Origin: Shinella curvata | Lineage (GTDB): Bacteria; Pseudomonadota; Alphaproteobacteria; Rhizobiales; Rhizobiaceae | Assembly (NCBI RefSeq): GCF_022899935.1 | Contig: NZ_JALJCJ010000006.1 | Coordinates: 1-64,000 of the forward strand | Direction: 5' to 3' | DNA: 64,000 bases | In this document: in pieces, positions 54,875 through 63,376 of the stretch | Layout: every line of letters starts with the position of its first letter | How positions within the stretch are numbered: the first letter of the stretch is position 1 | Program-made: the position numbers and the translations under genes | Notes under the pieces: generated by a model | Seen by the model: the letters and a program-made list of their open reading frames with translations, nothing else | Told to the model about the DNA's origin: nothing | Databases searched by the model: none

Positions 54875-55876
54875 ATGAAGAAACTGCTTGCATCGACGTG
54901 CCTCTTTTTTGGAACGGTTGCGGGGGCCTCGCTGGCCCAGGCTGCCGATTGCGGGGATGTCACCATTGCCAGCATGAACTGGCAGAGCGCCGAGGTGATT
55001 TCCAATCTCGACAAGATCATTCTCAACGAAGGTTACGGCTGCAATGCCGAGATCACGATCGGCGACACCGTGCCGACGATCACCTCCATGGCCGAGAAGG
55101 GTCAGCCGGACATCGCGCCGGAGGCCTGGATCGACCTGCTTCCCGATGTCGTCAAGAAGGGCACTGACGAGGGCCGCATCGTGCAGGTCGGCTCGCCGCT
55201 GCCCGATGGCGGCGTGCAGGGCTGGTGGATGCCCAAATACTTCGCCGACGCCCATCCCGACATCAAGACGATCCAGGACGTGTTCAAGCATCCCGAACTG
55301 TTCCCCGATCCGGAAGATCCGAGCAAGGGCGCCATCTACAACGGTCCGCAGGGCTGGGGCGGCACGGTCGTGACCGCCCAGTACTACAAGGCCTACGGCG
55401 CCGACAAGGCGGGCTTCACCCTGATCGACACAGGCTCCGCCGCCGGTCTCGACGGTTCGATTGCCAAGGCCTATGAGCGCAAGGAAGCCTGGGTCGGCTA
55501 CTATTGGGCACCGACCGCCCTTCTCGGCAAATACGAGATGGTCAAGCTCGAATACGGCGTGGAAAACGACCCGGCCGAATGGAAGCGCTGCAACACCGTG
55601 GCGGATTGCCCTGACCCCAAGCCGAATGCATGGCCAGTCGACACAATCGTGACGCTGGTCGCCAAGCCCTTTTCCGAAAAGGCCGGTCCAGAGGTCATGG
55701 ACTATCTCAAGAAGCGCTCCTGGAGCAACCAGACGCTCGGCCAGCTGATGGCCTGGATGACGGACAACCAGGCGAGCGGCGAGGATGGCGCAAAACACTT
55801 CCTCGAAGAGAACAAGGATATCTGGAAGGACTGGGTCTCTCCGGAAGCCGCAGAAAAAATCGAGGCTGCGCTCTAA
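54875..55876 (+). CDS. Glycine-betaine-type ABC transporter substrate-binding protein 1
   Basis: A 333-residue OpuAC/ProX-family protein with a signal peptide ending SLAQA. Aromatic residues that may form the ligand box are in MNWQSAE, QGWWMPKY and GPQGWGG, and the segment YYWAPTALLGKYEMVKLEYG is typical. It should bind a quaternary ammonium compound. GAGGG lies upstream of the ATG. It is followed by a permease and an ATPase gene; a paralogue is at 60085. Confidence 0.9.
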   Translation: MKKLLASTCLFFGTVAGASLAQAADCGDVTIASMNWQSAEVISNLDKIILNEGYGCNAEITIGDTVPTITSMAEKGQPDIAPEAWIDLLPDVVKKGTDEGRIVQVGSPLPDGGVQGWWMPKYFADAHPDIKTIQDVFKHPELFPDPEDPSKGAIYNGPQGWGGTVVTAQYYKAYGADKAGFTLIDTGSAAGLDGSIAKAYERKEAWVGYYWAPTALLGKYEMVKLEYGVENDPAEWKRCNTVADCPDPKPNAWPVDTIVTLVAKPFSEKAGPEVMDYLKKRSWSNQTLGQLMAWMTDNQASGEDGAKHFLEENKDIWKDWVSPEAAEKIEAAL

Positions 55877-56008
55877 GCCTCGCCTGAAGGGCTGCATGAA
55901 GGCAGGCCTTTGAGAACCGGTGCGATGTGTCTGCGGGCGCATCGCACCTCATTTGCCGCGACAACAAGAAGAACAGGCAATCGGCTTCTTTCCGGATTGG
56001 GGAACAGG

Positions 56009-56896
56009 ATGGACTGGTTTTACAAATTTCCGCACATGGACGACAATTCGCTCAGGGACCTCAAGAAGGTCATCGACGATGGCTTTCGCGGCTTCACCCG
56101 CAGCTATGGCGACATCATCGAGGGTTTTTTCACGCCCCTGCAGCACTTCCTGATCGCAGCCGAGCGCTTCATGCTGAAGACGCCCTGGCCGATTATCACG
56201 CTGCTCATCCTCGCCATTGCCTATGCCGCGACGCGCAGCCTGAAGATTGTCGCCGGATGTCTCGCGACGCTGATGCTTATCGGCTATTTCGACATGTGGG
56301 ACGATACGATGCGGACGATCTCGATGATCTTCGTCTGTACCGTGCTGTCGATCGCCATCGGCATCCCGATCGGTATCCTGATGGCGCGCTCCGACAGGAT
56401 GCAGCGGGTCATCAATCCGGTGCTCGACGTCATGCAGACCATGCCGAGTTTCGTCTATCTCATCCCGGTCGTCATGCTGCTCGGCATCGGCAAGGTGCCC
56501 GGCCTGATCGCCGTTGTCATCTATGCCATCCCGCCGATGATCCGCCTCACCGACCTCGGCATTCGCCTTGTCGACAAGGACGTGCTCGAAGCCGCCGATG
56601 CGTTCGGCGCCGACAACAGGCAGAAGCTCTTCAAAGTCCAGCTGCCGCTGGCGCTGCCCACCATCATGGCCGGCATCAACCAGACGATCATGATGGCGCT
56701 CGCCATGGTGGTCATCGCCTCGATGATCGGCGTCCAAGGCCTCGGCCAGCCGGTCCTGAAAGCCATCGCCAACCAGTATTTCACACTGGGCATCTTCAAC
56801 GGCCTTGCCATCGTCGGCATCGCCATCATGTTCGACCGCGTCAGCCAGGCCTATGGCCAGCGCCTTCAGAAGCACCGGGAGATCGTCCATGGCTGA
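56009..56896 (+). CDS. Glycine-betaine-type ABC transporter permease (ProW-like)
   Basis: A 295-residue permease with about six to seven membrane segments. The family motif is present: DVMQTMPSFVYLIPVVMLLGIGKVPGLIAVVIYAIPPMIRLTDLGI and EAADAFGADNRQKLFKVQLPLALPTIMAGINQTIMMAL. The ATG at 56009 follows GGGGAACAGG. It overlaps the ATPase gene by 8 bp. Confidence 0.92.
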   Translation: MDWFYKFPHMDDNSLRDLKKVIDDGFRGFTRSYGDIIEGFFTPLQHFLIAAERFMLKTPWPIITLLILAIAYAATRSLKIVAGCLATLMLIGYFDMWDDTMRTISMIFVCTVLSIAIGIPIGILMARSDRMQRVINPVLDVMQTMPSFVYLIPVVMLLGIGKVPGLIAVVIYAIPPMIRLTDLGIRLVDKDVLEAADAFGADNRQKLFKVQLPLALPTIMAGINQTIMMALAMVVIASMIGVQGLGQPVLKAIANQYFTLGIFNGLAIVGIAIMFDRVSQAYGQRLQKHREIVHG

Positions 56897-57923
56897 TCAG
56901 GTCTTCGGCGGCATCAAGATCCGCCACCTCTACAAGATCTTCGGACCCAATGCGGGCGCCCATGTCGAGGCCGTGAAGAACGGCCTCACCAAGGCCGAAC
57001 TCAACGCCAAATACGGCCATGTGCTGGGCTTGCGCGACATCAATATCGAAATGCCCTCCGGCTCCATTCAGGTCATCATGGGCCTGTCCGGTTCGGGCAA
57101 GTCGACGCTCATCCGCCACATCAACCGGCTCATTGATCCGACGGCCGGCGAGGTCCTCGTCGACGGTGTCGACGTGGTGAAAATGAACGAGGCGGACCTG
57201 CGCGAATTCCGCCGCCACCAGACGGCGATGGTGTTCCAGAAGTTCGCGCTGCTTCCGCACCGCACCGTGCTCGACAACACGATCTTCGGGCTGGAGATCC
57301 AGGGCATTGCGCGCGACAAGAGCCTCGATATCGCCATGCGCTGGCTGGAGCGGGTCGGGCTCAAGGGGTTCGAGGAAAAGTATCCCAACCAGCTGTCGGG
57401 CGGCATGCAGCAGCGTGTCGGCCTGGCTCGGGCGCTGGCCAATGACGCACCTGTCCTCCTGATGGACGAGGCCTATTCCGCCCTCGATCCACTCATCCGC
57501 ATGGATATGCAGACGGTGCTGCTCGATCTGCAGAAGGAGATCAGGAAGACCATCGTGTTCATCACCCACGATCTCGACGAGGCGCTGCGTCTCGGCGACC
57601 AGATCGCCATCCTGCGCGACGGGGAGGTCATTCAGCAGGGCACCAGCCAAGACATCGTGCTGCGCCCCGCCGATGACTATGTCGCCAACTTCGTCAAGGA
57701 AGTGAACCGCGGCCGCGTCGTCCATGTCGAAGCCGTCATGACGCCGGCCACGTCACCCGTCTCGGGCAAGCCCGCCATCCCTATCGGCACCACCGTCGAA
57801 GACACTCTGCGCATACTCTCGCGAGAAGTCGCCGACGAGGGCGTCGTCGTCTCGCCCACAGGCGCGCCCCTGGGCATCGTCAGCCTCCGCCAACTCTCTG
57901 GCGCCATGGTCAATGCCCACTAG
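56889..57923 (+). CDS. Glycine-betaine-type ABC transporter ATP-binding protein (ProV-like)
   Basis: A 344-residue ATPase. Walker A is GLSGSGKST, the Q-loop VFQKFALLPHRT, the signature LSGGMQQRVGLARAL and Walker B LLMDEAYSALDPLIR; a DEAY Walker B rather than DEPF is typical of the QAT family. The C-terminus after ~270 carries one CBS-like segment instead of the two seen in osmoregulated transporters. A catabolic rather than osmotic role fits that. Confidence 0.92.
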   Translation: MADQVFGGIKIRHLYKIFGPNAGAHVEAVKNGLTKAELNAKYGHVLGLRDINIEMPSGSIQVIMGLSGSGKSTLIRHINRLIDPTAGEVLVDGVDVVKMNEADLREFRRHQTAMVFQKFALLPHRTVLDNTIFGLEIQGIARDKSLDIAMRWLERVGLKGFEEKYPNQLSGGMQQRVGLARALANDAPVLLMDEAYSALDPLIRMDMQTVLLDLQKEIRKTIVFITHDLDEALRLGDQIAILRDGEVIQQGTSQDIVLRPADDYVANFVKEVNRGRVVHVEAVMTPATSPVSGKPAIPIGTTVEDTLRILSREVADEGVVVSPTGAPLGIVSLRQLSGAMVNAH

Positions 57924-57934
57924 CGCTAAATAAA

Positions 57935-57960
57935 ATGACCGCCCCCGAAAGGGCGGTCAT
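57935..57960. terminator. Terminator between convergent genes
   Basis: ATGACCGCCC and GGGCGGTCAT form a perfect 10-bp stem with a CCGAAA loop, 12 bp after the ATPase stop and 31 bp before the end of the convergent flavin oxidoreductase. Confidence 0.75.
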
Positions 57961-57990
57961 CGTCAATTCCCATCTCGCCAAGTAACCTTT

Positions 57991-60018
57991 TCAGGCGACA
58001 CGGGTCTCGTTTAGGGTCTCCGCAGCCGCGGCCTTGATCGCCATGCCGGCGCGCCGCCCCTCGTAAAAGGCATAGGGCGCCTGGCGCGGCGCCACGCCGT
58101 CGCCGATCTCGACGAAGGGTATGCTCAGTTCCGCCAGTTCCAGCGCCAGCCAGTTCGCCGCGACATTGGTCGTAGCGAAGACCAGGCTGTCGGCTTCGAT
58201 CGTCTCGTGTTTTCCCGTCAGATGCGAGACGAGTGTCGCCGCATCGCCATACCAGCTCTCGACGCTCGTTTCCGTGCGGAACACGACACCGAGCTGGCTC
58301 AGCGTGCGGCGCAGGGCAACATCGGCGGCGGTGCGTTGCAGTTCCTTGCCGACCAGCGCATCTGGCGTCACAATGGTGACGTCATGGCCCTGCTCGGCAA
58401 GCTTCCAGGCCGTGCCACACCCTTTCCATCCCCCGATTTCGTCCACCACCACCACGCGGCGGCCGAGCCGCGCCTGCCGGGCCATGACACTTTCGGCGGA
58501 AAACACGTTGCCGCGCGCGATACCGTCGAGCGACGGATGATCCGGCCGCGCCTTCTGGAAACCGGTTTCCAACGGCAGGGAGCCGGTGGCGAGGATGACG
58601 ACGTCAGCGCCGATCTCCACGACGTCACCCCCTTCCAGATAGGCGTTCAGCCGAACTTCGACGCCGAGTTTTTCGAAGCGAGTTTCGTACCAGCGGATGA
58701 GATCGAGAATCTGCGCGCGGCGCGGCTGCTCGCCGGCAAGCCGGAAGGCGCCGCCGAGCTTGTCGGAGGCTTCCGCCAACACGACGCGATGCCCCCTTTC
58801 CGCCGCGACCCGCGCGGCCTCCAGCCCGGCCGGCCCACCACCGACGACCAGCACGGATTGCGGATCCGCCACACGCTCGAACCGGTCACCACCCCATTCG
58901 GCCTCCCGGCCGACCGAGGGGTTGATGAGACAGCTGATCCAGTAATCCCGCGACCGCCGCCCCCAGCACATCTGGTTGCAGGATAGACAGCCGCGAATGT
59001 CTTCCGGCGTGCCGGCCCTCGCCTTGTTGGCAAGATGCGGATCGGCGATCTGGCCACGCACGATGGAAACGAGATCGGCGGCCCCCTCGCCCAGCGTGAT
59101 CTCGGCATTCTCGGGGGTCCGGATGTGGCTCTCGGCGGTGACCAGGGCGCGGCTGACGACCTTTTTCAGCCGTGCCGAAAGCTCGATCCCGAGCCGTTCC
59201 GGATAGAGGAAGGTCGGCATCAGGCTGCCATAGTCGAAATAGCCACCGGAACCGCAGGTGACATAGTCGATCAGCCCATCCGCATCCAGGCCGGCGACGA
59301 TTTCCGTGATCTCGTCGCGCGCAACGGCGGTGGGACAGCCCGGCTCGTCGCTGACCGTCAGACCGACGATGAAATCCGGACCGCAGAGCCGGCGGATACG
59401 ACTCAGGATTTCGCGGGAAAACCGCATGCGGTTTTCCAGGCTGCCGCCCCATTGGTCCTCGCGCCTGTTGTAGTAGGGCGTCCAGAACTGATCGAGCAGG
59501 CCGCCATAGGCCGCCCAGACCTCCACGCCATCGAACCCAGCCGCCTGACAGCGCCGTGCCGCATTGACGAAGGCCGCGATGGTCTCCTCGATCTCGGCTT
59601 CCGTCATCGCGTGGGAGCCGTCGCTGTCGTGGTAACTCGCAGCACCTGATGGCGACCAGTGCGCATGAAAGGACAGATCGGAATCGCCATGGCTGCCGAC
59701 GTGATAGAGTTGCTGGATGACGACCGCGCCATGTCGCTTCACGCTCTCCGTCAATTTGCCGAAGGCTGGGATCACAGAATCGTCGCAGGTCCGAAAATTG
59801 CCGCGCGTCAGCACGGTCGCCGGATGCACCGGCATCGGCTCGACAACAATCATCGCCGCACCGCCAAGCGCCCGCTCGACATAATAGGCGATCGTCTGTT
59901 CACTCGGCAGTCCATCAATGGACATGTTGGCAGTGTGCGCACCGAAGACGATCCTGTTGCGCAGCGTATGGCCGGCGAGCTTGATTTCGGAAAAGGTCTT
60001 GGGAAACGGAGGAGTCAT
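57991..60018 (-). CDS. Fe-S/FMN/FAD oxidoreductase of the NADH:flavin oxidoreductase family (N-methylamine demethylase-like)
   Basis: A 675-residue protein. Residues 1-330 form an OYE-like FMN barrel (RNRIVFGAHTANMS, YNRREDQWGGSLENRMRF). Cys344, 347, 351 and 363 form the CX2CX3CX11C 4Fe-4S motif of trimethylamine dehydrogenase and dienoyl-CoA reductase. A C-terminal FAD/NAD domain has VLVVGGGPAGLEAARVAAERG. Within the family it resembles dimethylglycine and N-methylproline (StcD-type) demethylases. The neighbouring betaine transporter supports an N-demethylation role, which is inference. Confidence 0.88.
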   Translation of the reverse strand: MTPPFPKTFSEIKLAGHTLRNRIVFGAHTANMSIDGLPSEQTIAYYVERALGGAAMIVVEPMPVHPATVLTRGNFRTCDDSVIPAFGKLTESVKRHGAVVIQQLYHVGSHGDSDLSFHAHWSPSGAASYHDSDGSHAMTEAEIEETIAAFVNAARRCQAAGFDGVEVWAAYGGLLDQFWTPYYNRREDQWGGSLENRMRFSREILSRIRRLCGPDFIVGLTVSDEPGCPTAVARDEITEIVAGLDADGLIDYVTCGSGGYFDYGSLMPTFLYPERLGIELSARLKKVVSRALVTAESHIRTPENAEITLGEGAADLVSIVRGQIADPHLANKARAGTPEDIRGCLSCNQMCWGRRSRDYWISCLINPSVGREAEWGGDRFERVADPQSVLVVGGGPAGLEAARVAAERGHRVVLAEASDKLGGAFRLAGEQPRRAQILDLIRWYETRFEKLGVEVRLNAYLEGGDVVEIGADVVILATGSLPLETGFQKARPDHPSLDGIARGNVFSAESVMARQARLGRRVVVVDEIGGWKGCGTAWKLAEQGHDVTIVTPDALVGKELQRTAADVALRRTLSQLGVVFRTETSVESWYGDAATLVSHLTGKHETIEADSLVFATTNVAANWLALELAELSIPFVEIGDGVAPRQAPYAFYEGRRAGMAIKAAAAETLNETRVA

Positions 60019-60053
60019 CTTGGTTCCTGAAAGATGTCGGGTACGATGCGGTT

Positions 60054-60077
60054 GCGCGGGCCCCGAAGGACCCGCGC
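60054..60077 (-). terminator. Hairpin between binding protein 2 and the flavin oxidoreductase
   Basis: GCGCGGG and CCCGCGC form a 7-bp stem with a 10-nt loop just beyond the end of the binding-protein gene at 60085. It may attenuate read-through into the oxidoreductase gene. Confidence 0.45.
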
Positions 60078-60084
60078 CACGAAC

Positions 60085-61080
60085 TCAAAGGGCAGCGGAA
60101 ATCTTGTCCGCGACATCGGTGCTCAGCCAGGATTTCCAGAGGTCCGGATTCCCCTTGAAGAAATGCACCGCGCCATCCTCGCCGCTCGCCTGCGTATCGG
60201 TCATCCATGACATGACCGCGCTGACGGTCTGGTTGTCCCACGACCGCTTGCGAAGATAGTCGATCACACCAGCATTGCCACTGTCGGCGAGGCGTTGCGA
60301 GACAAGCGTCACGACATTGTCCTTCGGCCATTCGTTCTTCTTGGGATCGGCACAATCGGCGACGGTGTTGCAACGCTTCCACTCCGCCGCATCATGGGTC
60401 ACGCCGGCATCGAGGCGCACCATTTCGTATTTTCCGAGCAGCGCCGTCGGCGACCAGTAATAGCCCATCCAGCCCTCCTTGCGCTCGTAGGCCTTGGCCA
60501 TGGCACCGTCGAGACCGGCCTGGGTACCGGGGTCAACGAGGTCAAAACCCTTGGCCTCACCGCCATAGGCCTTGAACAGCTGCGCACTGACCACGGAACC
60601 GCCAGAACCCTGCGGGCCGTTGAACACCGCACCCCGCGCGGCATTCTCCGGCGCCGGGAAAAGCTCTGGATGGGCGAAGGCGTCGTCGACGGTCCTGATG
60701 GCGGGATGGGCGTCGACGATGAATTTCGGAATGTACCAGCCTTGGATACCGCCGTCCGAAAGCGCCGGTCCGATATTTACAATCCTTCTCTCGTCGACGC
60801 CGCGCTTGACGATTTCCGGAACGAGGTCCACCCAGGACTCGCCGGCAATGTCGGGCTGGCCCTTTTCAACCATGGACGTGATCGTCGGCACGGTATCGCC
60901 GGGCACGAATTCGACCTGACAGCCGAAGCCATGCTCCAGAATGAATTTGTCGACATGCGCGAGAAGTTCACCGCTTTGCCAGTTCATGTTCGCCACGGTG
61001 ACCGTGCCGCAATCGGCATGGGCGCCATGGGCGAAACCAACGGTCAGCGCGACCGTCGAAAGTGCGAGAAGCTTGTTCAT
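60085..61080 (-). CDS. Glycine-betaine-type ABC transporter substrate-binding protein 2
   Basis: A 331-residue paralogue of the protein at 54875, collinear over its whole length, with a signal peptide ending AHGAHA. Candidate ligand-box positions differ: QGWWMPKY is QGWYIPKF here and GPQGWGG is GPQGSGG, so the ligand may differ. No permease or ATPase lies beside it, so it probably shares the transporter at 56009-57923. It is co-directional with the flavin oxidoreductase and divergent from the GbdR-like gene. Confidence 0.88.
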   Translation of the reverse strand: MNKLLALSTVALTVGFAHGAHADCGTVTVANMNWQSGELLAHVDKFILEHGFGCQVEFVPGDTVPTITSMVEKGQPDIAGESWVDLVPEIVKRGVDERRIVNIGPALSDGGIQGWYIPKFIVDAHPAIRTVDDAFAHPELFPAPENAARGAVFNGPQGSGGSVVSAQLFKAYGGEAKGFDLVDPGTQAGLDGAMAKAYERKEGWMGYYWSPTALLGKYEMVRLDAGVTHDAAEWKRCNTVADCADPKKNEWPKDNVVTLVSQRLADSGNAGVIDYLRKRSWDNQTVSAVMSWMTDTQASGEDGAVHFFKGNPDLWKSWLSTDVADKISAAL

Positions 61081-61210
61081 CCTGTTCCCCTATTCGCATT
61101 TTTGATGAATTTGCCTGGCGGGGCGGAAACGGCTGTTTCCGGGTCCTGCATCGCGCCTTTCCACGCCCTTCCAACGCGAAACCAATGCTATTTGCCTTCA
61201 TCAGCGTCGT

Positions 61211-61229
61211 ATTGTACGTTTAGGACAAT
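61211..61229. promoter_or_regulatory. Inverted repeat in the regulator/binding-protein promoter region
   Basis: ATTGT (61211-61215) and ACAAT (61225-61229) flank 9 bp in ATTGTACGTTTAGGACAAT. It lies between the divergent binding protein 2 and GbdR-like genes and is a candidate regulator site. The arms are short. Confidence 0.35.
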
Positions 61230-61251
61230 TTCGGTGGCACGGAGACCCATC

Positions 61252-62277
61252 TTGCAGCGTGACTACGCCCCGCTGGGACCAAGCAAGCCACCACCGGATA
61301 TCGCCCCACCGCTCCGGGTCGGCATCGTCGTCGCCCCGAATTTCACGCTGATGCCACTCGGCTGCTTCACCGATTTCCTGCGGCTGGCCGGCGACGAGAG
61401 CGACTACAGCCGGCGGATCTATTGTGACTGGGATCTGCTGTCGCACACGCTCGACCCCGTGCGCGCGAGTTGCGGGCTGGAGTTGACGCCCGGCCGGACC
61501 TATGGCGACCCGCGCGACTATGATGTCATCGTCGTACACGGCGGTATCCTGCATGGCGGGCATACGGTCCCGCAGGCACTTTACGAGTTCGTGCTTTCCG
61601 CCGCGCGCCTGGGTGTTCCCGTCGCCGGAAACTGCTCGGGGAGCTTCATTCTGGCAGAAGCGGGCTTGCTCGCCGGCAAACGGTGCGCGGTGCATTTCTC
61701 GCTGGCTGGCGCTCTGCGTCAGACCTTTCCCGATGTCATTCCCGTCACGGACAGGCCGGTGGTGGCCGATGGCAACATCATCACCTGCCCCGGCGGCCTG
61801 GCATCAATCCGGCTTGCCATGTATCTCGTCGCCAATGCCTGCGGCGAATCCCGTGCTCACAAGGCCTTCCACTATCTGCTCGGCAACCAGGGTTTCGAGC
61901 AGAATGCGGCGGTCGAGGAACAGGATATCGGCCTCAAATGCGAGGATCGCCGCGTGGCCAATGCCATCGGTCTGATGCGCCAGAAAATGTACGAGCTCTG
62001 TTCCGTCGCCGAGATCGCAGCAAGCGTCGGCACGTCGGAGCGGGAATTATCCCGCCTGTTCCAAAGGCACCTGCAGGTGGCGCCCAGTCAATACTGGCGG
62101 CAGATGCGGCTGAAAGCGGCAAAATGGATGGTTCTGAACAGCGACCGTTCCATCGCCCAGATCGCCTATGAATGCGGCTTCACGGATTGCGCTCACCTCG
62201 TCAACTGGTTCCGGCGTACCTATCACATCACACCCGCAAAGCTGCGCCGCGAACACCGCGAACTCGGCCTGCGCTGA
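61252..62277 (+). CDS. GlxA/GbdR-like transcriptional regulator (DJ-1/PfpI domain plus AraC HTH)
   Basis: A 341-residue regulator. The N-terminal DJ-1/PfpI-like domain is RVGIVVAPNFTLMPLGCF with the nucleophile-elbow region PVAGNCSGSFILAEAG; the C-terminal AraC domain has SVAEIAASVGTSERELSRLFQRHL and RSIAQIAYECGFTDCAHLVNWFRRTY. This fusion is found in GbdR, CdhR and ArgR-type regulators of betaine, carnitine and arginine use. The start TTG 61252 has GGAG eight bases before it; the open frame runs further upstream but crosses the opposite-strand gene. Confidence 0.88.
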   Translation: MQRDYAPLGPSKPPPDIAPPLRVGIVVAPNFTLMPLGCFTDFLRLAGDESDYSRRIYCDWDLLSHTLDPVRASCGLELTPGRTYGDPRDYDVIVVHGGILHGGHTVPQALYEFVLSAARLGVPVAGNCSGSFILAEAGLLAGKRCAVHFSLAGALRQTFPDVIPVTDRPVVADGNIITCPGGLASIRLAMYLVANACGESRAHKAFHYLLGNQGFEQNAAVEEQDIGLKCEDRRVANAIGLMRQKMYELCSVAEIAASVGTSERELSRLFQRHLQVAPSQYWRQMRLKAAKWMVLNSDRSIAQIAYECGFTDCAHLVNWFRRTYHITPAKLRREHRELGLR

Positions 62278-62318
62278 TCACTCTCCCAGAACCGAGAGCC
62301 GGCACCGAATGCACGCGC

Positions 62319-62336
62319 CTGCGCCGGTCGGCGCAG
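62319..62336 (+). terminator. Hairpin after the GbdR-like gene
   Basis: CTGCGCC and GGCGCAG form a 7-bp stem with a GGTC loop, 42 bp after the stop codon. A T-rich stretch (TGTATTTTTATTG) follows 14 bp later. Confidence 0.45.
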
Positions 62337-62359
62337 CGCGTCTCGATCTGTGTATTTTT

Positions 62360-62378
62360 ATTGTAGACATTATGTCTT
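62360..62378. promoter_or_regulatory. Predicted GntR site upstream of second DapA-like gene
   Basis: ATTGTAGACATTATGTCTT aligns with the site at 52447-52465 at 12 or more of 19 positions and shares TTGTAGACA with the site at 52312. It lies about 90 bp before the second DapA-like start. Confidence 0.5.
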
Positions 62379-62468
62379 CTATCGCGCTACAGTAAGTCTA
62401 TTCCGATTGACCGATGAAACGGGGAAACTCCGGCTCGGCTATCGAACCGACAATCCAGGAGGAAATCC

Positions 62469-63374
62469 ATGAATTTTGACGGCATCTACACGCCGGTCAT
62501 CACGCCGCATCGCGCGGATGGTTCGATCGATCGGGACGCCTTCGGCCGCATGATCGAGCACCTGATCGCTTCCGGCGTTCACGGCCTGATCAATGGCGGC
62601 TCGACGGGCGAATATTACGCCCAATCGATGGACGAGCGCGTGGAGATGGCCAAACTTGCCAAGGACGTGATCGGCGATCGCGTGCCGCTCGTGGTGGGCA
62701 CCGTCGCAATCCGCCTGGAAGATTCGATCGTCATGGCAGAGACCGCAGCAAAGATCGGCGCAGCCGCCATCCTCGTCGGCTCGCCGCCCTATTCGGTGCC
62801 GACGGAGCGGGAGAATGCGTTGAACGCGCTGGCCATCGACCGCGCCGCCGACCTGCCGATCATGCTCTACAACTATCCCGGCCGCATGGGCATCAATATG
62901 GGCGAGGAATTCCTCGACCGCGTCGGCCGCAGCCGCAATTTCCAGTCGATCAAGGAAAGCTCGGGCGATATCAACCGCGTGCATCTGCTCGCCCGCGACT
63001 ATCCGCATATCCAGATGTCCTGCGGCATGGACGACCAGGCGCTCGAGTTTTTCGCCTGGGGGGCCCGGAGCTGGGTCTGCGGCGGCTCGAACTTCCTGCC
63101 CGCCGAACACATCGCGCTCTACAAGGCCTGCGTGCTCGAAGGCAACTTCGCCAAGGGCCGCCGCATCATGTCGGCGCTGATGCCGCTGATGCGCGTGCTC
63201 GAACAGGGCGGCAAGTTCATCCAGTGCATCAAGCACGGCTGCGAGATGAACGGCTTCGTCGCCGGCCCGCCGCGCGCGCCGCTCAAACCGCTGAACAAGG
63301 ATGACATGCGGCAACTGGAACAGGTGGTGCGCGTCGTCAAGCGCACGATTGCACAGATCGAAGCGGAGGCATGA
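62469..63374 (+). CDS. DapA family lyase/deaminase 2
   Basis: A 301-residue DHDPS-family TIM barrel. The Schiff-base Lys is in QSIKESSGD (~162), the Tyr in LYNYPGRMG (~134) and the GGSTGEYYAQS loop is near 43-53. The Arg in YPGRMG is kept, unlike in the paralogue at 52525, so the two probably have different substrates. AGGAGG precedes the ATG. It is coupled to an aldehyde dehydrogenase, the pairing seen in hydroxyproline catabolism (deaminase plus ketoglutarate-semialdehyde dehydrogenase), though this is not proof. Confidence 0.87.
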   Translation: MNFDGIYTPVITPHRADGSIDRDAFGRMIEHLIASGVHGLINGGSTGEYYAQSMDERVEMAKLAKDVIGDRVPLVVGTVAIRLEDSIVMAETAAKIGAAAILVGSPPYSVPTERENALNALAIDRAADLPIMLYNYPGRMGINMGEEFLDRVGRSRNFQSIKESSGDINRVHLLARDYPHIQMSCGMDDQALEFFAWGARSWVCGGSNFLPAEHIALYKACVLEGNFAKGRRIMSALMPLMRVLEQGGKFIQCIKHGCEMNGFVAGPPRAPLKPLNKDDMRQLEQVVRVVKRTIAQIEAEA

Positions 63375-63376
63375 GC

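Noticed and set aside
53396-55942. An 848-codon leftward open frame opposite the FAD oxidase and binding protein
   Set aside because: It spans two well-supported genes on the other strand and shows no family similarity; a codon-bias artefact.
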